A DNA stretch of 64,000 nucleotides from Thinopyrum elongatum. Taxonomy: Eukaryota > Streptophyta > Magnoliopsida > Poales > Poaceae. Position 1 is the first letter of the stretch. Each line of letters opens with the position of its first letter. The notes under the pieces were generated by a model. That model saw only the letters and a program-made list of their open reading frames with translations, was not told the origin of the DNA and searched no databases. The stretch covers positions 217,185,018 through 217,249,017 of the forward strand of contig CM022299.1 in assembly GCA_011799875.1 (NCBI GenBank). The letters are read 5' to 3'. The position numbers and the translations under genes were made by a program. Below, in pieces: positions 59,175 through 64,000 of the stretch.

Positions 59175-60130
59175 TGTCGGGGCACGACACCTATGGGATC
59201 CCGAGAGACCCCTTTACGATTCGGCGGGGGGAGAGGTATACGCAAAGAGCGGAACCAGTGATCGACACGGGAAGTTTTTACCCAGGTTCGGGCCGCTGAT
59301 CAGCATAAAACCCTACTCCTGTTTTGTGTTCTTATTAATGTTCTTGAGCCCAGCCTTCAGGAGCGCTCGCTATGAACAGTACGTTCAAAGAGCAGCTACG
59401 CATGCAGAATGGGCCAGAAGTTCTCCTCCTCTGTAGCAGTTGCCTTGGGCCTCCTTTTATATGCTCAAAGGGGTCACCACAGTGGCAAAATGTACATACA
59501 TTGAGGTGTAAAGTAGCTACAGGGTATCATACCTAACCCCTGACGGATTAGGACAAACGCAATTAATGCACCATGAGGTGTCCGTTTAGGTGTCCTCACT
59601 TTCTTGGGGATGGAAAAAGGGGCCATCCCATCAGCACCGCTTAAGCTCTCCTCCACTGGCGTGTTGCCACGCATCCAGAGAAGGACCTAGAATGTCAGGC
59701 TTGTTACTGTGCCGAAGTGGTGGCACAGTGGCAGAATCTTGCCGGGCGTCGAATCTCGCCGGGCACCAAGCCTTGCCGGACGCCAAGCCTTGCCGGGCAC
59801 CAAGCCTTGCCGGACGCCATGCCTTGCCGGGCGCCAAGCCTTGCCGGGCGCCAAGCCTTGCCGGACGCCAGGCCTTGCCGGGCACCAAGCCTTGCCGGGC
59901 ACCGAGGCTTGCCGGCTCCGCAGGCCACCCCGACAAGATCTTGCCGGGGAAGCTGGCCTTCGGATTCCAGCTCTTCTTATCCGCTGATCCTCAGATCTCT
60001 GACTTGATGATTTCTTTGGTGGCTTGAATCGACCTCGAGTTGTTTCCCGGCAAGCCTTGCCGCGAGGATGGCTATAACTGCCCGTGCACAAGTACGGGGT
60101 ACTAGTGGCCCAATACTTAGTACACCGACA
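59175..60130 (-). repeat. E9 5' LTR (956 bp)
   Basis: Pairs with 46631-47569; 17 bp longer because it has one more minisatellite unit. Minus-strand TATA box TATAAAAGG at about 59453-59461 would drive the gag-pol transcript. Confidence 0.94.
59737..59921. repeat. 17 bp minisatellite in the E9 5' LTR, about 11 units
   Basis: Same unit as in the 3' LTR (CCTTGCCGGGCGCCAAG), more homogeneous, one unit longer. Confidence 0.92.
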
Positions 60131-60135
60131 GAGGT

Positions 60136-60651
60136 GGGCTGGGCCGGCTGGCTGACTTAGGCCTAGCCGTGTAGGCCTTTTTCTTTTCCTTTATTTCTTT
60201 TCTGTTTTCCTTTTCTTTCCTGTCTTTGCAAATTGTGTGGCCCCAAACTTAATTTTGTAAAATGGTGACTTGGTCCAATAAATATAGTGCAAAATTTAAC
60301 ACTGATAGAAAATGGTTTGGAGCATAAATGATTTCACTTGTATTTTATTTTATTTTATTGCAAAAGGCTTTAATTAGTGCTTTTTGGTCCTGTTTTTGGT
60401 TGATAGAGCCACTTAAGTATTTCAATTAATGTTGCCATCATTTTCATAAATGCTTTGGGAATATGGGTACCATGATGAACAATTTTGTTTTCAAATTTGA
60501 ACAACTTTTATTTTCACTTTGAGTTTGAATTTCCATTTGAATTTGAATTTGAAAAGAGATAGGATCCAAATGATGTTTAAGCACTGTTGATCATGATGAC
60601 ATGGCATTATCAAAAGGGTGATCACTGTAGCTTAATACATGGGGTGTTACA
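60136..60651 (-). repeat. E8 chromovirus 3' LTR, right piece
   Basis: Continues the LTR interrupted by E9; bases 60131-60135 are the duplicated target GAGGT. Plus GGGGTGTTACA is TGTAACACCCC on the minus strand, a common gypsy LTR start. AT-rich with several TTTATTT and AATTTGAA words. Confidence 0.88.
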
Positions 60652-60687
60652 AATCTCCTCCACTAACAAGAATTCTCGTCCCGAGAA
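60652..60687 (-). other. E8 polypurine tract and short 3' untranslated segment
   Basis: Minus-strand GTTAGTGGAGGAGATT abuts the LTR and is the likely plus-strand primer. Only 36 bases separate it from the pol stop. Confidence 0.8.
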
Positions 60688-63600
60688 TTAAGAGGTAGAA
60701 GGGAAAAGATCGGGGTATTCAGCACGGAGGTTATCCTCGTGTTCCCAAGTGGCTTCATCTTCAGTATGATTTGACCACTGCACCTTGAGGAACTTGGTAA
60801 CCTTCTGATGGGTCCGATGTTCAGCTTCATCGAGAATGTGGATTGGAAGCTCCTTATAAGAAAGATCATCATGCAATTCGAGCATCTCATGATCAACAGC
60901 TCGGTGCGGAGATTCCTTGAAGCATTTACGAAGTTGCGACACATGGAAGATGTCGTGGATATGAGAGAATTGCGGCGGCAACTCCAATTTGTATGCCACC
61001 TGACCACGTCTAGCAACAATGCGGAAAGGACCAATGTAGTGGGGAGCTAACTTGCCCTTGATTCCGAAACGGTGAGTGCCCTTCATAGGAGTGACTCGCA
61101 AATAAGCCTGATCACCAGGTTGATAAGTCAAACCCGATCGTTTGCGATCGTAATTGCTCTTCTGGCGGTCCTGAGCCGCCTTGAGATTTTCTCGGACAAT
61201 ACGAACTTGTTCTTATGCGTGTTGAATAATATCCGGACCGACGAGCGCTCGTTCCCTAGTTTCTGGCCAATTCAGAGGGGTTCGACACTTACGTCCATAT
61301 AGAACTTCGAAGGGGGCCATTTTCAAGCTGGCTTGATAGTTGTTGTTATAAGAGAACTCAGCATACAGGAGAGATTCTTCCCACATCTTGCCGAAAGAAA
61401 TAACACAAGCTCGCAGCATGTCTTCAAGCACTTGATTGACTCGCTCAACTTGGCCTTGTGATTGGTGGTGATAAGCTGAACTCCAGGTAATATGAGTTCC
61501 CATAGCTTCTTGGAAACTTTCAATCTTTGAAGTGAAAAGGCCGCCACGGTCCGAACTGATCTCCTTCGGAATACCATGGAGTGATACAATTCTGGAGATA
61601 TATAATTCTGCTAACTGACTAGCAGTGATCGTCTCTTTGACAGGCAGAAAGTGTGCAACTTTGGAAAGTTGGTCGACGACGACAAGAATAGCATCGTGAC
61701 CCTTCTGTGACCTGGGAAGTCCTGTAATGAAATCCATCTAAACCTTATCCCATTTCCATAAAGGAATAGGTAACGGTTGCAGAATTCCAGCAGGCTTCTA
61801 ATGTTCTGGTTTAACGCGACGACACACATCACATTCAGCAACATAGCGAGCAATATCCTGCTTCATTCTAGACCACCAGTACCTTTGACGAAGATCACGA
61901 TACATCTTGGTGCTACCCGGATGAATAGACAGTGGGGAATCATGTGCCTCCTTCATGACCTTGTCGGTCATAAGCTCGAAGTGAGGTACGACAATGCGGT
62001 TTCTGAAATACAAGGTTCCATCTTCAGACAGCGAGAAATCCCTGTACTTTTCAAGGTGAAGATCTTTCTTCATCAGATCAATTTCAGCATCTTTAGCTTG
62101 CGCATTCTTAACAGCTTTCTCAAGATCTGGTTGTATCACAAGGTTATTAAGAGAACCCTGTGGAACAATACACAGATTCAGCTTGCGCAGTTCTTCAAAA
62201 AGATGAGGTTGAGCTCTCCTAACCATGAGGTTGTCGCAATAGGACTTGTGGCTTAAGGAATCAGCCATCACGTCAGCCTTGCCAGGGGTATAGGAAATAC
62301 CCAAATCATAGTCCGCAATGGCCTCCATCCATCTTTGCTGACGGAGGTTCAGAGATGGCTGAGTGAACAAGTACTTCAGACTTTTATGATCCGTGTAGAT
62401 CTCGCAACGATTACCGAGGAGGTAATGTCGCCACAACTGCAGTGCATAGATGATAGCAGCTAGTTCTAGATCATGTACTGGATAATTCTCTTCATGCGGG
62501 CGCAACTGTCGAGAGCCATAAGCAAGCACTTTACGCTCTTGCATTAGGACACAGCCTAATCCTTCACGGGATGCGTCACAATAAATCATGAAGTCTTTGC
62601 GAGAATCTGGAGGAGCAAGTACTGGGGCAGATGTTAGCTTGTCCTTGAGTGTTTGAAAACTTTCCTGACATTTTTCTGTCCACTCAAACTTAACGCCCTT
62701 GTGAAGCAGATCAGTCAAAGGCTTAGCAATCTTGGAAAAGTTCTCGACAAAACGACGGCAATAACTTGCAAGGCCGAGAAAACTTCTGACTTGCTTGACA
62801 TTCTTCGGTGGAGTCCATTCAAGAATAGCCTGAACTCGTTCTGGGTTAATGGCAATGCCATCTTTGGAGATCACGTGGCCAAGATATGTCACTTCAGACA
62901 ACCAGAATTCACACTTAGAATACTTGGCGTACAGTTGATGTTCACGTAGCCTCTCCAGTACAAGCCGAAGATGTTCGGCATGTTCTTCTTCATTCTTCGA
63001 ATACACCAGAATATCATCCAGATATACCATGATGAATTTGTCGAGATAATCCATGAAGATGTAGTTCATTAACCGGGAGAAGGTTGCTGGAGCATTGGTT
63101 AAGCCGAAGGACATGACAGTGTACTCGTAAGAACCATAACGAGTAACGAAGGCTGTCTTCGGAATATCCTCTTCACGAACTCGGATCTGGTGGTATCCCA
63201 ATCTCACATCAAGCTTAGAGAATACTGAGGAACCAGCAAGTTGATCATACAGATTGTTGATTCTGGGAAGCGGATACTTGTTCGGAATTGTTGCTTGGTT
63301 GATTGGTCGATAATCTTGAACCAATCGGTTAGTTCCATCCTTCTTCTTAACGAAGAGTGAAGGTGCTCCCCAAGCAGAGGATCTGGGGCGAATGAAACCC
63401 TTCTTAAGTGACTTGTCGATTTCTTCCTTAAGCTCGAGAAGGTGGTGCGGAGGCATCTTATAAGGATGCTTCGCAATAGGAGTTGTGCCTGGTTTCAAGT
63501 CGATGACAAACTCGACAGCTCTAGCAGGGGGTATTCCTGGAAGTTCTTCTGGAAATACATCTTGAAAATCACAAACAACTGGAACATTCTCGATGCCTTC

Positions 63601-63999
63601 AAGAGGTGACGCATTCAATGCATTCAAAACATATATCTGATTCTCGGCATTCTGAACTGTTCGAGCTGAGTATTTGACTGTCTGGCCAGAAGGATGGGTA
63701 AGTTGGACTCTCTTAGCGGCACAGTCAATCAAAGCATTGTGGGCGGTCAACCAGTCCATACCGAGAATGATGTCTATGTCGGAAGGTCCAAGAGCAATAA
63801 GGGAAGCAGAGAACATCAACCCTTCAATTCTGATCTGATTGTTGTGACTTACCATCTTGGTTTGCCACCTGGAATGGGGACTGATAATCTCTAATGGTGT
63901 GGGCAATAACTCTAGAGGTAGCTCCTGCCGCTGAGCAAATTGTTGAGACACAAAGGAATGTGATGCCCCGGAATCAAAGAGAACAGAAGTTGCAACTGA
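60688..63999 (-). pseudogene. pol: E8 pol: protease, RT, RNase H, integrase, chromodomain (5' end outside window)
   Basis: One minus-strand frame running off the right edge. It opens with an intact protease site [10 protein letters not shown] (Asp at 63975-63973) and LGMDWL. RT has [14 protein letters not shown] and YLDD (63024-63013). RNase H begins [11 protein letters not shown]. Integrase has [27 protein letters not shown] and QGQVERVNQ, so its catalytic D, D and E are kept. The C terminus has GPFRIVARRGQVAY, then a chromodomain-like end (VQWSNHTEDEATWEHED). In-frame stops at 61798-61800, 61738-61740 and 61213-61215 break it within integrase. It is related to E1 pol but clearly a different family. 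Gag lies beyond the window. Confidence 0.93.
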
Positions 64000-64000
64000 A

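Larger units (their letters stand above)
46631..60130 (-). mobile_element. E9 full-length Tat-lineage Ty3/gypsy element with an antisense gene (13.5 kb)
   Basis: LTRs at 46631-47569 and 59175-60130 both start TGTCGGGGCA/C and end TACACCGACA. The target duplication GAGGT is perfect (46626-46630 and 60131-60135). Element order on the minus strand: 5' LTR, primer site, gag, protease, RT, RNase H, archaeal-type RNase H, integrase, then a + strand multi-exon gene, then the 3' LTR. LTRs differ by about 2% outside a minisatellite, so insertion is recent. It splits the E8 LTR. All reading frames carry some stops or indels, so this copy is probably not autonomous. Confidence 0.95.

Noticed and set aside
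1..64000. Search for tRNA, rRNA, CRISPR, bacterial operons or host genes
   Set aside because: None recognised; the whole window can be explained by LTR retrotransposon sequence apart from the 35026-35640 block.

Overview
This window looks like plant nuclear DNA, most likely an intergenic stretch from a large-genome grass of the wheat/barley/rye tribe (Triticeae). That assignment is inference: it rests on dense nested LTR retrotransposons with LTRs and internal regions of the Sabrina/Fatima type, as I remember those families. I found no ordinary host gene, rRNA, tRNA or CRISPR array. Nearly everything can be assigned to nine LTR retrotransposons or their remnants, labelled E1 to E9. Most short open frames are chance frames in GC-rich LTR blocks, minisatellites or opposite strands.

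Left part (1-35,025). E1 (1-9,928, + strand) is a chromovirus-type Ty3/gypsy element: the end of its 5' LTR, initiator-Met PBS, a gag/protease-deleted interior, a pol pseudogene and a complete 3.98 kb 3' LTR. It sits in E2 (9,929-19,778, - strand), an Athila-type 'Sabrina-like' element. E2 is also split by E3 (10,130-17,196, + strand), a 'Fatima-like' element with a perfect CATAT target duplication. E2 abuts E4 (19,779-21,044 and 33,342-35,025, - strand), a broken Tat-lineage element. E4 is split by E5 (21,045-33,336, - strand), a chromovirus-derived element with 4.5 kb LTRs, a perfect CTCCG duplication and almost no coding capacity.

Middle (35,026-42,956). An unassigned GC-rich block (35,026-35,640) is followed by the 3' end of E6, a + strand Tat-type element with an antisense gene and a 449 bp 3' LTR. 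Next comes E7, an Athila-type element with one broken ORF and a truncated 3' LTR.

Right part (42,957-64,000). E8 is a - strand chromovirus whose 4.2 kb 3' LTR is split by E9. Its pol lies at 60,688-63,999 and runs off the window. E9 (46,631-60,130, - strand) is a full-length 13.5 kb Tat-lineage element with a perfect GAGGT duplication. It carries gag-protease-RT-RNase H-archaeal-type RNase H-integrase on the - strand. On the + strand, between pol and the 3' LTR, it carries a roughly 4 kb multi-exon gene.

The most interesting system is that antisense gene. E9, E6 and E4 each carry a gene of this kind, opposite to pol and beside the 3' LTR. In E9 it has a promoter-like region, an intron with a textbook TACTAAC branch site, an N-terminal domain shared with E6 and a long predicted coiled coil. 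The second interesting system is a protein of unknown function shared by E2 and E3, with paired FGRVSTL / FGEVMTL motifs. Every coding region seen is broken by stops, frameshifts, deletions or insertions, except that the visible E2 ORF is broken only by the E3 insertion. No element here looks autonomous as it stands.
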